In this document: one piece after another, positions 1 through 7,203 of the stretch
How the letters are laid out: each line of letters opens with the position of its first letter
How positions within the stretch are numbered: position 1 is the stretch's first letter
DNA from: Streptosporangiaceae bacterium
Lineage (GTDB): Bacteria > Actinomycetota > Actinomycetes > Streptosporangiales > Streptosporangiaceae
NCBI GenBank assembly: GCA_030040475.1
Contig: JASHTQ010000521.1
Location: 1-8,808 of the forward strand
Length of the DNA: 8,808 nt
Direction of reading: 5' to 3'
Translations under genes and position numbers: made by a program
Notes under the pieces: model-generated
Databases searched by the model: none
What the model saw: the letters and a program-made list of their open reading frames with translations, nothing else
What the model was told of the DNA's origin: nothing

Positions 1-641
1 GGGGTGGTGCCGCGCAGCCGCCATTCCACGCCGCGGTGCTTGTGCCAGGCGAACAGGTACAGGTCGACGACTTCCTCGCCGCTGGTGACCAGGCCGTAGT
101 ACAGGCTCTCCACGCCGACCTGGCGAACCGGCCCGAACGGGAACTCGAAGGCCTGCCCGCCCACGGTATGCCGGGCGTTCGCCTCGTCGAGCGGCCGCGC
201 CGGGCGGTGCCCGAGCCGCGGAAAGTCTGGTCCCGCGTGCGGCGGCAGCATGAGCCGGTTGAGCGGCTTGCCGGTAGCGGGCCGGATGCCGAACTGCTCG
301 TAGATCTCGCACTCCTCGACGAACGCGGCCGGCGCGACGTCGGAGAGCCCCGGGTACTCGTCGGTGGCGACCTCGGTCTCGGTGACCAGGTACCCGGGCC
401 CGCACGACCAGACCAGGCGCAGGGTGCAGAGGTCGCCGCCGTTGTCGGCGAACATGTCGGCGAGCCGGGTGCCCTGGGTGACCGCGAGGGCATGCGTGGC
501 GGCCTCCAGGACCTCGGGCGACAGGCGGATCGTGGCCGCTCCCCTGGTCGCGCCGTCGGTGACCTCCTGGCCGCCGAGGCCGGTGAGCTGGCGCAAGATC
601 AGCTCCATCGGCTGGGCCGCCCGCGGCTCGACGGTCGTCAT
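1..641 (-). CDS. hyfG: HyfG/HycE-like large subunit of a group 4 hydrogenase-type complex, partial (N-terminal 213 aa)
   Basis: The reading frame begins at the ATG at 641 and stays open to the left edge, so the 3' part is missing. The layout is that of HyfG/HycE: a NuoC (30 kDa)-like domain fused to a NuoD/hydrogenase large-subunit domain. Seen: a degenerate NuoC signature around residues 110-130 (CEIYEQFGIRPATGKPLNRL), a linker, then FEFPFGPV at 165-172 and GEEVVD...KHRGVEW at 188-207, matching the family's PFGP and HRGIE segments that open the large-subunit domain. The start overlaps the hyfF-like stop (ATGA, 638-641). No good ribosome site is visible, so translation is probably coupled. 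In the family this cytoplasmic subunit either carries the [NiFe] centre or has lost its ligands. The first cysteine motif would lie just past the edge, so neither catalysis nor hydrogenase identity can be decided. The M. tuberculosis counterpart is hycE (Rv0087). Confidence 0.85.
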   Translation of the reverse strand, partial: MTTVEPRAAQPMELILRQLTGLGGQEVTDGATRGAATIRLSPEVLEAATHALAVTQGTRLADMFADNGGDLCTLRLVWSCGPGYLVTETEVATDEYPGLSDVAPAAFVEECEIYEQFGIRPATGKPLNRLMLPPHAGPDFPRLGHRPARPLDEANARHTVGGQAFEFPFGPVRQVGVESLYYGLVTSGEEVVDLYLFAWHKHRGVEWRLRGTT

Positions 642-2122
642 CCGATCACCGCGATCGAATGGCGGAGGATCGCGTCGAGGCCGACGGGGATCCACAGGCC
701 GAGGACCAGGAGCGCGGCCAGGCCGAGGATGAGCGGGGCGGCGGTGACCGCCACCGTCGTTCGGTCCCGGTACGGGCTGGCCAGGACCGGCTCGGCCGGC
801 GGCGGGCCGGTCACCATCCCGGCCGTGGTCCGGGCGAAGGCCACGAACGCCAGGCCGAGCAGGGCGAGCAGGAGCAGCGGGAACACCGGGCTGCCGTGCG
901 CGAAGCCGGCCCGCACGATCGTCAGCTCGGAGAGGAACAGGCCGAACGGCGGCGAGCCGAGGACCGCGAACGAGGCGAGCAGCAGCGCGCCGCCGGTGAC
1001 GGGCACCGCCGCGAGCAGCCCGCTGACCTGCGCTGCCTCCCTGGTCCGGTAGCGCAGCGACACGTCGCCGCTGGACAGGAAGAGCACCGCCTTGGCCAGC
1101 GCGTGGTTCAGCATCTGCAGCAGCGCGCCGTAGAGCCCGAGCGTGCCGCCGAAGCCGAGGGCGACCGCGATGATGCCCATGTGCTCCACGCTCGAATAGG
1201 CGAACAATCGCTTGAAGTTCCCCTTCCGCACCATGAACAGCGCGCCGATCACGATCGAGGCGAAGCCGAAGGACAGCAGCACCGCCCGCGGGTAGGTGCC
1301 GCCGAGCCGCGCGTGGGCGATCGCGAGGAACCTGATGATGGCGTACATGCCCGTGTTCAGCAGCGCGGCGGACAGCATCGCGCTTGCCGGGCTCGGCGCC
1401 TCGGCGTGCGCGTCGGGCAGCCAGGTGTGCATCGGCGCCAGCCCGACCTTGGTGCCGTAGCCCACCACGGCGAGCAGGAACGCCAGCCGCAGGCTCTGCG
1501 GGGCCAGCGCGTGTGCGTGCATAAGCAGGTACGGCCAGGTCAGGCCCAGGTTAGAGCCCAGGTGCAGGGCGCTGCCCGAGTAGAACAGGAACAGCGTGCC
1601 GGCCAGCGCGATCGTGACGCCGAGCGAGCTGATGATGATGTACTTCCACGCCGCCTCGAGCGACCGCGGGTGGCCCTCCAGGCCGACAAGGGCCGCGCTG
1701 GCCAGCGTGCTCCCCTCGATGAGGACGAACAGCAGGCCGAGGTTGCCGGTCTCGAGCGCCGCGAGCATCAGCGAGGCGAACAGGCCGAAGAACGTGAAGT
1801 AGAGCCGGACCTGGAAGGAGCTGAGCTCGCCGGCGTCTTCCTGGGCGGAGATGTAGCCGATCGAGCCGAGCGCGGCGAGCAGGGTGACGGCGGCCACGGT
1901 CATCGCGAAGAAGCCGCCGAGCGTGTCCAAGTAGAGGAAGCCGTCCCAGCCGGCCAGCGGCCGGTGACCGTCCAGCGTGACGAGCAGCGCGACCGCGCAG
2001 CCGAGGGAGACCGCTGCGCCGGCCGCCTGGGCCAGGCCGGCCCACCGGGCCCGGGCTCCGGCGAGCACGGCGGCCGACCCGGCCAGCGGGCCCAGCGCGA
2101 TGAGGATGGCCAGGGCGGTCAT
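638..2122 (-). CDS. hyfF: HyfF/HycQ-like proton-translocating antiporter-type membrane subunit (NuoL/M/N superfamily)
   Basis: Integral membrane subunit of 494 aa with about 14 hydrophobic segments, close to the usual HyfF length (~490-530). It belongs to the NuoL/M/N and Mrp antiporter superfamily, which carries protons or sodium ions across the membrane. Visible channel residues: Glu136 in LFVLIEGSTL (TM5 Glu), Lys160 in AAWKY, Lys225 in GYGTKVGLAP, then HTWLPDAHAEAPSPASA (232-248, the family signature), Lys304, His340 and Lys344 in NHALAKAVLF, and Glu399 in PPFGLFLSE (TM12). The frame could extend to 2602, but residues there are an out-of-frame reading of the hyfE-like gene. The ATG at 2122 overlaps the hyfE-like stop (ATGA) and has GGGAG eight bases upstream. 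Its stop overlaps the hyfG-like start. Third gene of the operon. M. tuberculosis counterpart: hycQ. The full ion-pathway set suggests a working pump module. Confidence 0.93.
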   Translation of the reverse strand: MTALAILIALGPLAGSAAVLAGARARWAGLAQAAGAAVSLGCAVALLVTLDGHRPLAGWDGFLYLDTLGGFFAMTVAAVTLLAALGSIGYISAQEDAGELSSFQVRLYFTFFGLFASLMLAALETGNLGLLFVLIEGSTLASAALVGLEGHPRSLEAAWKYIIISSLGVTIALAGTLFLFYSGSALHLGSNLGLTWPYLLMHAHALAPQSLRLAFLLAVVGYGTKVGLAPMHTWLPDAHAEAPSPASAMLSAALLNTGMYAIIRFLAIAHARLGGTYPRAVLLSFGFASIVIGALFMVRKGNFKRLFAYSSVEHMGIIAVALGFGGTLGLYGALLQMLNHALAKAVLFLSSGDVSLRYRTREAAQVSGLLAAVPVTGGALLLASFAVLGSPPFGLFLSELTIVRAGFAHGSPVFPLLLLALLGLAFVAFARTTAGMVTGPPPAEPVLASPYRDRTTVAVTAAPLILGLAALLVLGLWIPVGLDAILRHSIAVIG

Positions 2123-2793
2123 CCGCGGAGCTCCCGCAGCTCGGCGGCGCTGGCCTGGGCCAGCTGGCGGGTGAGCCCGGAGACGAACACGACCATGATC
2201 AGCACCCCCGCGACGATGTCCAGGAAGATCCCTGCCTCGACGATGAACGGGAACGTCGCGACCAGCGTGATCGCGCCGAGGAAGACCCCGTTCTCCACGA
2301 TCAGCCAGCCGATGAGCTGCGCCACCGTGTGCCTGCGCACCACCATCGCCAGCGCGCCGAGCAGGATCACCGCGGTGGACAGCGGGACCACCGCGGACGC
2401 GACCGTGCCGTGCGGCAGCAGCGCGGGCCGGGTCACCAGGTAGGCGAACGCGGTCAGCGCGCCTCCGGCGATCAGCGAGGTGGACAGGCCGGTGGACATC
2501 GCGGCGTCGCGCTTGAGCGCCAGCCGGGTCATCAGCAACCTGCGCGCCGCCACCGGGATCGCGATCCCCTTGACCGCCAGCGTGAGCGCGGCGAGGATCC
2601 ACAGCTCGGCGCTGTGGAAGGCGACCGCGGCGGTCCCTGCCGCGAACGCGAGCACGACCGACTGGGCGCCGTAGTAGACCACGTACCTGTTGAACAGCTT
2701 GGACGCCAGGCAGGCGAATGCCAGCAGCAGGATCAGCACCCCGGACAGGTCGAGCAGGACGCCGGCGGCGCTTGTCGCGGACAGGCTCTGCAC
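2119..2793 (-). CDS. hyfE: HyfE/HycP-like membrane subunit (NuoK-related)
   Basis: Small membrane protein of 224 aa with about seven hydrophobic segments and a short polar C-terminus, matching HyfE/HycP in length (~215-225). HyfE is a membrane-arm subunit of hydrogenase-4-type complexes, related to NuoK at its C-terminal half. Seen: YYGAQSVVLAF (40-50), TLAVKGIAIP with Lys75, and IVENGVFLGA with Glu167, the position corresponding to the conserved buried Glu of NuoK-like proteins. Further acidic membrane residues are Glu186 and Asp192. The start is a GTG at 2793, with GGAG nine bases upstream and only four bases after the hyfC-like stop. The stop overlaps the next ATG, so the gene is the second member of one transcript. 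No oddities in length or composition. Confidence 0.9.
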   Translation of the reverse strand: MQSLSATSAAGVLLDLSGVLILLLAFACLASKLFNRYVVYYGAQSVVLAFAAGTAAVAFHSAELWILAALTLAVKGIAIPVAARRLLMTRLALKRDAAMSTGLSTSLIAGGALTAFAYLVTRPALLPHGTVASAVVPLSTAVILLGALAMVVRRHTVAQLIGWLIVENGVFLGAITLVATFPFIVEAGIFLDIVAGVLIMVVFVSGLTRQLAQASAAELRELRG

Positions 2794-2797
2794 CGGC

Positions 2798-3748
2798 TCA
2801 CGCTCCGATCACGTACGAGGTGGCCACGCCGACGAGGGCGAGCATGAACGCGGCGCCGAGGAACTCGGCGATACGGAAGAAGCGCAGCTTCGCGAACGAG
2901 GTGTCGATGACCACGATCGCCAGGCCGCACAGGGCGAGCTTGCCGAGTAGCACCGGGATCGCCAGCAGCGCGCCGGGCAGGCTGGCCGCGTTGCCGAGCC
3001 CCCAGGGGATCACGAACACGTTCATGAAGACCGAGGACAGCAGGAAGAGCTTCATCCAGCTCCCCCACTTGACCAGCGCGTACTCGCGGCCGGAGTACTC
3101 CAGTACCCGGTTCTCCTCGATCATCGAGATCTCCGTCGAGCCGCCGGGCGTGTCGATCGGTATCCGGCCGTTCTCCACCAGCACGATCATGAAGAACGCG
3201 ACCAGCCCGAGCAGGTGCGTCGGCAGCACGACCACGTACGGCGAGGACGCGACGGCGTGGTTCATCAGGTACGGGTTGTCAGAGGCCGACACCGCGCCGA
3301 CGGTGAAGAAGATGAGGATCAGGGCCGGCTCGGCCATGCTGCCGATCCAGCTTGCCCGGCTCGCCCCCAGGCCGCCGGTCGGGCTCGCGGTATCCAGGCC
3401 GGCCAGCGAGATGACGAAGCTCGCCAGCGTGAGCACGAACGCGCCGCCGATCAGGTCGGCGAGGAAGGCGAGCGGCAGCGGCTCGTTGGTGATGATCGGG
3501 ACGATCACCGAGACGGTCAGGTAGCAGGCGAACGCGACGAACGGCGCGCCGCGGAACACCCACGAGGCCTGGTCGCTGATCGCGCTGCCCTTGCGCAGCA
3601 GCTTGGCCAGGTCACGGTACGGCTGGAAGATGCTGGGCCCGCGCTTGGAGGCGACCACCGCCTCGGCCCGGCCGAGGCAGCCGGCATACAACGGGGCGAA
3701 CACCAGCACCACCAGGCTCTGCAGAACCTGGATGAGAACAGGGATCAC
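2798..3748 (-). CDS. hyfC: HyfC/HycD-like membrane anchor subunit (NuoH / complex I subunit 1 family)
   Basis: Membrane protein of 316 aa with about eight hydrophobic segments. NuoH/HyfC subunits link the peripheral electron-transfer arm to the pump subunits. Seen: RGPSIFQPYRDLAKLLRK (36-53), the basic loop typical of the family; GLDTASPTGGLGASRAS (117-133); and RIPIDTPGGSTEISMIEE from residue 195 followed by NRVLEYSG (213-220), matching the HyfC acidic loop. The GTG at 3748 was chosen because AGGAGAGG (3753-3760) sits seven bases from it and the resulting protein begins directly with the first membrane helix. The frame also contains ATGs at 3799, 3841 and 3865, giving polar N-terminal extensions unlike the family. 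Two of these ATGs fall inside the repeated leader elements. First gene of the operon. M. tuberculosis counterpart: hycD. A HyfB-like gene, often next to it, is not upstream here. Confidence 0.92.
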   Translation of the reverse strand: MIPVLIQVLQSLVVLVFAPLYAGCLGRAEAVVASKRGPSIFQPYRDLAKLLRKGSAISDQASWVFRGAPFVAFACYLTVSVIVPIITNEPLPLAFLADLIGGAFVLTLASFVISLAGLDTASPTGGLGASRASWIGSMAEPALILIFFTVGAVSASDNPYLMNHAVASSPYVVVLPTHLLGLVAFFMIVLVENGRIPIDTPGGSTEISMIEENRVLEYSGREYALVKWGSWMKLFLLSSVFMNVFVIPWGLGNAASLPGALLAIPVLLGKLALCGLAIVVIDTSFAKLRFFRIAEFLGAAFMLALVGVATSYVIGA

Positions 3749-3752
3749 GCAG

Positions 3753-3760
3753 CCTCTCCT
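3753..3760 (-). promoter_or_regulatory. Ribosome binding site of the hyfC-like gene
   Basis: AGGAGAGG on the minus strand, with AGGAG seven bases before the GTG at 3748. It is the strongest Shine-Dalgarno match near the possible starts of this gene and is the reason for preferring 3748 over the longer ATG starts at 3799, 3841 or 3865. Confidence 0.75.
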
Positions 3761-3794
3761 GCCTTCACGACGTTGGACCGTCCTGCAGGTAGAG

Positions 3795-3862
3795 GCCATC
3801 AGCAAGCCGGTCCAGCCGACTGAGCGGTACGCGAGCCTCATCGCGTGATCGCTTCCACGATA
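3795..3862 (-). promoter_or_regulatory. Leader element copy A and candidate promoter of the hyf-like operon
   Basis: On the minus strand, a TATCGT hexamer (3857-3862) is a possible -10 box. Ten bases later comes the palindrome ACGCGATGAGGCTCGCGT (3829-3846), with 6-bp arms around TGAGGC. After 25 more bases comes GCTGATGGC (3795-3803; 13-base form 3791-3803). The same two blocks occur before two other minus-strand genes here (7145-7203 and 8540-8600). The ATGs in both blocks (3841, 3799) are in frame with the hyfC-like gene, so the element could also be read as an N-terminal extension. The promoter call rests only on the TAnnnT hexamer and position; no clear -35 box is seen. Confidence 0.4.
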
Positions 3863-3968
3863 CACGGGCGGACGCGGGCATCACGCGGCACCCAGTGCCT
3901 GCCCACGGGCGCCGGACGGGAACCACGGCCCGTTCGGCTGATAGGTCTTCCATGGCTACGGCGACGGC

Positions 3969-5540
3969 TTAATCGCGCGGCTCGGCCTGGCCGTCGGGGG
4001 CTGCCCGCGCGGCCGCCGGGGCGACGGCCTTGTCCTCGTCGAGCCAGGCGCCGAGCTGGTAGTAGAGGTCTTCGCCGAAGCTGGTCGGAAGCGGTGCTTC
4101 TTCCGCGAGCTTGTAGGTGCGGCGGCCGTCGGGCTCGCGCTCGGCCCGCAGGAACAGGGTGGAGGCCGCCTGCTCGCGGTGGAAGCGGTCGGCGAAGTCG
4201 AACCGGTGGGTGACGAAGAACACCTTGACCCGCGCGTCGAGCAACGCCTGGACGACCTGGCGGCCGATCTCCGATCCTTCGCGCTCGTTGGTCCCGGCGA
4301 AGGACTCGTTGAACAGCATGAGGGATCCCGGCCCGATCCGGTCGGCGATGACGCCCATCCGCCGCAGTTCGTTATCCAGCCGCCCGCTGGTCATGTCGGC
4401 GTCTTCCTCCCTGATGAAGTGGGTGAAGACGCCGCGGGTCACGTTCGCCCGGAAGGAACCGGCCGTCACGAACAGCCCGCATTGCATCATGAGCTGGGCG
4501 ACGCCGACGCTGCGCAGGAACGTGGACTTGCCGCCCGAATTGGCGCCGGTGATGATCACCAGCGACTTGCCGTCGGCCTGCACGTCGTTGCCGACGACCG
4601 GGTTGGGTGACTGCAGTTCCAGGCAGGCATCGCGGAGGTCCGTGCAGGAGAACGCGAGCGTCGACAACTCTGCCGGGTCGGGAACGGCGATCGGGACGTC
4701 CTTGGCCGCGAGCCGGTCGGCGAGGTTGAGGCAGCCCACGTAGAAGCCAAGCTCGGCTCGCAGCATGGTGAAGTAGCTGCCGATGTGGTCGGCCGACTGG
4801 GCGGCCGCGTCGGCGACCAGGTTGATTCCCCTGCTGGTGAGGTCGTTGAGGATCTGGCCGCCGGCCTCGTCGCGGGGCGAGAGGGTGAAGGAGTAGACGG
4901 TGCGCGGCGCCATCCCCAGCCGTTCGGCCAGCCGCCGGCGCGTGTCACCGGTGCGCAGCACGAAGCCGCCCGCGCTGTTGTCCCGGTCGAGTTGGGCGCT
5001 GATCAGCACGCCGGAGCGGAACCGCAGCCCCTTGAGGTGGTCGCTGATCTCCTCGAAGTACTCATCGTCGAGTTCTCGCTGCAGGGTGGCGAACAGCGTC
5101 CGCAGCCCGTCGGAGCGGAAGTCCCCGGCATGGTCGTCGGCGATCTTCCGCAGTTGCCTCAGCCGGGCCACGTAGGCCTCGAGATGGCTGACCGCGCCGG
5201 AGAGGTTCGACGAGGGAGTCTGGTAGGTGCCGCCGTAGCCGCCCAGCCACATGTGCCGCTTGTCCTGGATGGCCTCGACCGCGACCGTGTACATCTCCCT
5301 GATCACCTCGGGCTGGTCGAGGCAATCGGCCAGGACCCGCTGGCGGTAGCGGATGGCTTCCAGGTCGTCCATGCTGGCGAGCAGCACCTTCGCGGCCACG
5401 TCGAGGAGGAACCTGTCGCCGGCGGCCATCGCCTGCAGCAGCGGGTTCAGCTCCAGGTCGCCGACCAGTTCCTCGTGGCCGGGCGGCAGGCCGGCTCCCC
5501 AGTCGAAGTCCCTGTCCCGATACAGGAGGTAGACCTTCAT
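3969..5540 (-). CDS. MutS-superfamily ATPase, second of a tandem pair (523 aa)
   Basis: The C-terminal half is a MutS-type ABC ATPase domain: Walker A TGANSGGKST (331-340, Lys338), the segment VFTHFIREEDADMTSGRL (371-388) in the place of the MutS loop after Walker A, Walker B-like SLMLFNESFAGT (406-417) and FVTHRFDF (442-449), which keeps the switch His445 of MutS (ATH). Residues ~30-300 are mostly helical and resemble the MutS core/lever region, with the motif DDLEAIRYRQ (58-67) shared with its neighbour. At 523 aa it lacks the mismatch-binding and connector domains of ~850-aa MutS, and no Phe-x-Glu motif is seen. Walker B has Asn411-Glu412 rather than Asp-Glu. The ATG at 5540 overlaps the preceding stop (ATGA), with GGGGAG eleven bases upstream, so the longer frame from 5741 is rejected. 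The tail after ~505 is Ala/Pro-rich. A DNA-structure or RNA-related role is possible, but a mismatch repair role should not be assumed. Confidence 0.85.
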   Translation of the reverse strand: MKVYLLYRDRDFDWGAGLPPGHEELVGDLELNPLLQAMAAGDRFLLDVAAKVLLASMDDLEAIRYRQRVLADCLDQPEVIREMYTVAVEAIQDKRHMWLGGYGGTYQTPSSNLSGAVSHLEAYVARLRQLRKIADDHAGDFRSDGLRTLFATLQRELDDEYFEEISDHLKGLRFRSGVLISAQLDRDNSAGGFVLRTGDTRRRLAERLGMAPRTVYSFTLSPRDEAGGQILNDLTSRGINLVADAAAQSADHIGSYFTMLRAELGFYVGCLNLADRLAAKDVPIAVPDPAELSTLAFSCTDLRDACLELQSPNPVVGNDVQADGKSLVIITGANSGGKSTFLRSVGVAQLMMQCGLFVTAGSFRANVTRGVFTHFIREEDADMTSGRLDNELRRMGVIADRIGPGSLMLFNESFAGTNEREGSEIGRQVVQALLDARVKVFFVTHRFDFADRFHREQAASTLFLRAEREPDGRRTYKLAEEAPLPTSFGEDLYYQLGAWLDEDKAVAPAAARAAPDGQAEPRD

Positions 5541-7108
5541 CGCCCGAGTCGCTCCCCTAGCCGCTCGTAGGTGACGTCGTATTTCTCGGCGAGGGCCAGC
5601 GCGTAGGCCAGGCCGTCGGCCGGCTTCCTGACCACCTTGTAGGTACGCTCGGCCGGGTTGTCCGGGACGATCGTGCTCATCATGCTGACAACCTGCTCGC
5701 CGAGCGAGGCCAGCTCGTCCACGAAGGTGACGTAGACGCACAGGGCGTCCAGCCGGATCACCTTTGTCAGCAGCTTCGTGCCGAGGAAGCGGGCATCGTG
5801 CAAGGTGGTGGAGGCGAAGATCTCGTTCATTATCACGATGCTGCGGCCGGTCGCCTCGCGCAGGATCTTGCCGATCCTGATCAGGTCGTCCTCGAGCTTC
5901 CCGGTCATCTTGGTGATGTCTTCCTCCCGCGCGAAATGGGTGAACAGGCGGTCGAACAGGAACAGCCGGGCGGCGCTGCCCGGCACCGGGCAGCCGATGC
6001 AGGCCAGGTGGTGGAGCTGGCCGAAGGTGCGGGCAAAGGTGGTCTTCCCGCCCTGGTTGGGGCCGGTGACGACGAAGATCCGCTCCGGGCCGGTCAGGCC
6101 GAAGTCGTTGGTGACCACGGACTTGCCTCCGGCGACGAGCTTGCGTGCCAGGGCCAGGTCGAAGGTCTGGCTTGCGTGGACTTCCTTCGAGCTTGCGGAG
6201 ACCTCCGGATAGCAGAAGTGCAGCCCGGCGGCGCGAAGCGGCCTGATGTAGTCGCAGTAGGCGAGGTAGAACTGCAGCTCGGCCTCGGCATGCCCGACGC
6301 CGGTGTCGAGGAACCCGGCGTGCCGGCGGCAGTACTCATCCAGGGCGGCGAACTCCTCCGGGTACAGCCTGGCGACGAACTCGATGATCTGGGCGACGAT
6401 GTGGTTCATCCCCGGGTCGGTCCGGTAGTTGACCTTGTAGCTCTTGACCGCGCCCTGCTTGAACCGCTCGAAGGTGTCGAGCACCGCGGCGCTGTAGTCG
6501 GGTTCGCCGGTGTAGCGGCTCACCTCGACCCGGCCGCCCCTGATCCGGATGTCGTAGCGAATCTGCCCGAGCGCGTCCTTGGTGGTCCCGGTGTCGCTGG
6601 CCAGTGCCCCGAAGGGGGCCGAGGCCACGTAGTTCGCCAGGTACTCCCGGAAGGCCAGCAGGGCGCGCGACCCGAGCTGCGCCGAGGCCAGGTGCTCGGC
6701 CAGCGACCGCACCGCGTCGCAGTAGATGGCCGCCGCGTCCAGGAGCCAGCCCTCCCGCTGATAGCGGTACTCCATCTTCTGCAGCTGGCGGAGGTGGGCG
6801 CGCACCTCGCTCATGCGGTCGGCGAACCGCCGGAGCTCGTCGAACAGGGCCGGATCGTCCAGGTCCTGGAAGACCTCCTGGCGGTAACGCACGGCGTCGG
6901 CGTCCTGCAGGTGGCCGAACAAGACCTTGGTGATGAGATCGCGCTGCTCGCGGTCGCCCGCGATCGCCGCCACGATCTGGTCCAGGTTCAGGTCCGAGGC
7001 GAAGGAGCGATCCTGCTCACCCGGGTACTGGGCTGGCGACTGCTCGGACAGCAAGCTGGGGAAATCGGCAACGCCTTCGGCTCGCTCTGGTTGCGTTCTC
7101 GTCGTCAT
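5537..7108 (-). CDS. MutS-superfamily ATPase, first of a tandem pair (523 aa)
   Basis: The domain order matches the following gene: a helical core of about residues 40-300, with DADAVRYRQ (69-77) matching the neighbour's EAIRYRQ, then an ATPase domain with Walker A TGPNQGGKTT (348-357, Lys355), LFTHFAREEDITKMTGKL (388-405) and Walker B-like SIVIMNEIFASTT (423-435). Walker B again reads Asn428-Glu429. Where the partner and classical MutS have Thr-His, this protein has YVTFVDEL (459-466), so the switch His is replaced by Phe. No N-terminal mismatch-recognition domain is present. The start is set at the ATG at 7108, which has AGGA nine bases upstream (7118-7121). An in-frame ATG at 7153, 15 codons earlier, lacks a ribosome site and lies inside leader element copy C. 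The gene begins 92 bases after the 410-aa gene and overlaps its partner by ATGA. Equal lengths and motif differences suggest a heterodimer with unequal ATP sites. Confidence 0.85.
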   Translation of the reverse strand: MTTRTQPERAEGVADFPSLLSEQSPAQYPGEQDRSFASDLNLDQIVAAIAGDREQRDLITKVLFGHLQDADAVRYRQEVFQDLDDPALFDELRRFADRMSEVRAHLRQLQKMEYRYQREGWLLDAAAIYCDAVRSLAEHLASAQLGSRALLAFREYLANYVASAPFGALASDTGTTKDALGQIRYDIRIRGGRVEVSRYTGEPDYSAAVLDTFERFKQGAVKSYKVNYRTDPGMNHIVAQIIEFVARLYPEEFAALDEYCRRHAGFLDTGVGHAEAELQFYLAYCDYIRPLRAAGLHFCYPEVSASSKEVHASQTFDLALARKLVAGGKSVVTNDFGLTGPERIFVVTGPNQGGKTTFARTFGQLHHLACIGCPVPGSAARLFLFDRLFTHFAREEDITKMTGKLEDDLIRIGKILREATGRSIVIMNEIFASTTLHDARFLGTKLLTKVIRLDALCVYVTFVDELASLGEQVVSMMSTIVPDNPAERTYKVVRKPADGLAYALALAEKYDVTYERLGERLGR

Positions 7109-7144
7109 GGCATCCCGTCCTGTTCCGGCCGCTAGGCGGTCAGC

Positions 7145-7203
7145 AGGAGCCATCAGCCACTAGGGCGACCCTTCGGCGAGCTCCATCGCCATGATCCATT
7201 CTA
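7145..7203 (-). promoter_or_regulatory. Leader element copy C and candidate promoter of the MutS-like pair
   Basis: On the minus strand, TAGAAT (7198-7203) resembles a -10 box and includes the TAG stop of the upstream gene. Six bases further is the palindrome GGCGATGGAGCTCGCC (7175-7190; outer U-G wobble pair at 7174/7191), and 17 bases after that the 13-base block GCTGATGGCTCCT (7145-7157). The palindrome's ATG (7186) opens an eight-residue frame, MELAEGSP. The second ATG (7153) is in frame with the MutS-like gene. The copy lies in the 92-base gap before that gene, so the pair could have its own promoter as well as read-through from upstream. Confidence 0.4.

Larger units (their letters stand above)
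3749..3968. other. 220-base intergenic region between the MutS-like pair and the hyf-like operon
   Basis: This region lies between the TAA of the second MutS-like gene and the hyfC-like start, both on the minus strand. It holds leader element copy A and the ribosome site described separately. A weak inverted pair, ACGGG/CCCGT around 3915-3935, has no following T-run, so no convincing intrinsic terminator is seen after the MutS-like genes. A 62-codon frame at 3765-3953 (minus) lacks a ribosome site and overlaps the leader, and is not called. Confidence 0.6.

Noticed and set aside
36..1052. Plus-strand frame (338 codons) opposite the hyfG/hyfF-like junction
   Set aside because: Antisense shadow; the minus strand encodes recognisable HyfG and HyfF segments joined by an ATGA overlap.
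659..2443. Long plus-strand frame (594 codons) opposite the hyfE/hyfF-like genes
   Set aside because: The product is Arg/Gln/Glu/Gly-rich with no family resemblance, as expected for the antisense of GC-rich coding DNA. The minus strand reads as clear membrane subunits with conserved motifs.
2123..2602. 160-codon N-terminal extension of the hyfF-like frame
   Set aside because: It is an out-of-frame reading of the hyfE-like gene, very Arg-rich and non-membrane. The ATG at 2122 has a ribosome site and begins with a typical first helix.
3915..3935. Possible terminator hairpin (ACGGG/CCCGT) after the MutS-like pair
   Set aside because: Only a five-base stem with an eight-base loop and no T-run after it.
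3765..3953. 62-codon minus-strand frame in the gap before the hyf-like operon
   Set aside because: No ribosome site, no recognisable family, and it overlaps the shared leader element and candidate -10 box.
5541..5741. 67-codon extension of the second MutS-like gene
   Set aside because: Arg-rich out-of-frame reading of the end of the first MutS-like gene. The ATG at 5540 overlaps its stop.
3969..7108. Calling the two ATPases MutS mismatch repair proteins
   Set aside because: They lack the mismatch-binding and connector domains and have a changed Walker B, so superfamily membership does not justify a mismatch repair role.
5798..7135. Long plus-strand frame (445 codons) opposite the first MutS-like gene
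   Set aside because: Low-complexity antisense translation. The minus strand has Walker A and B motifs and a ribosome site.
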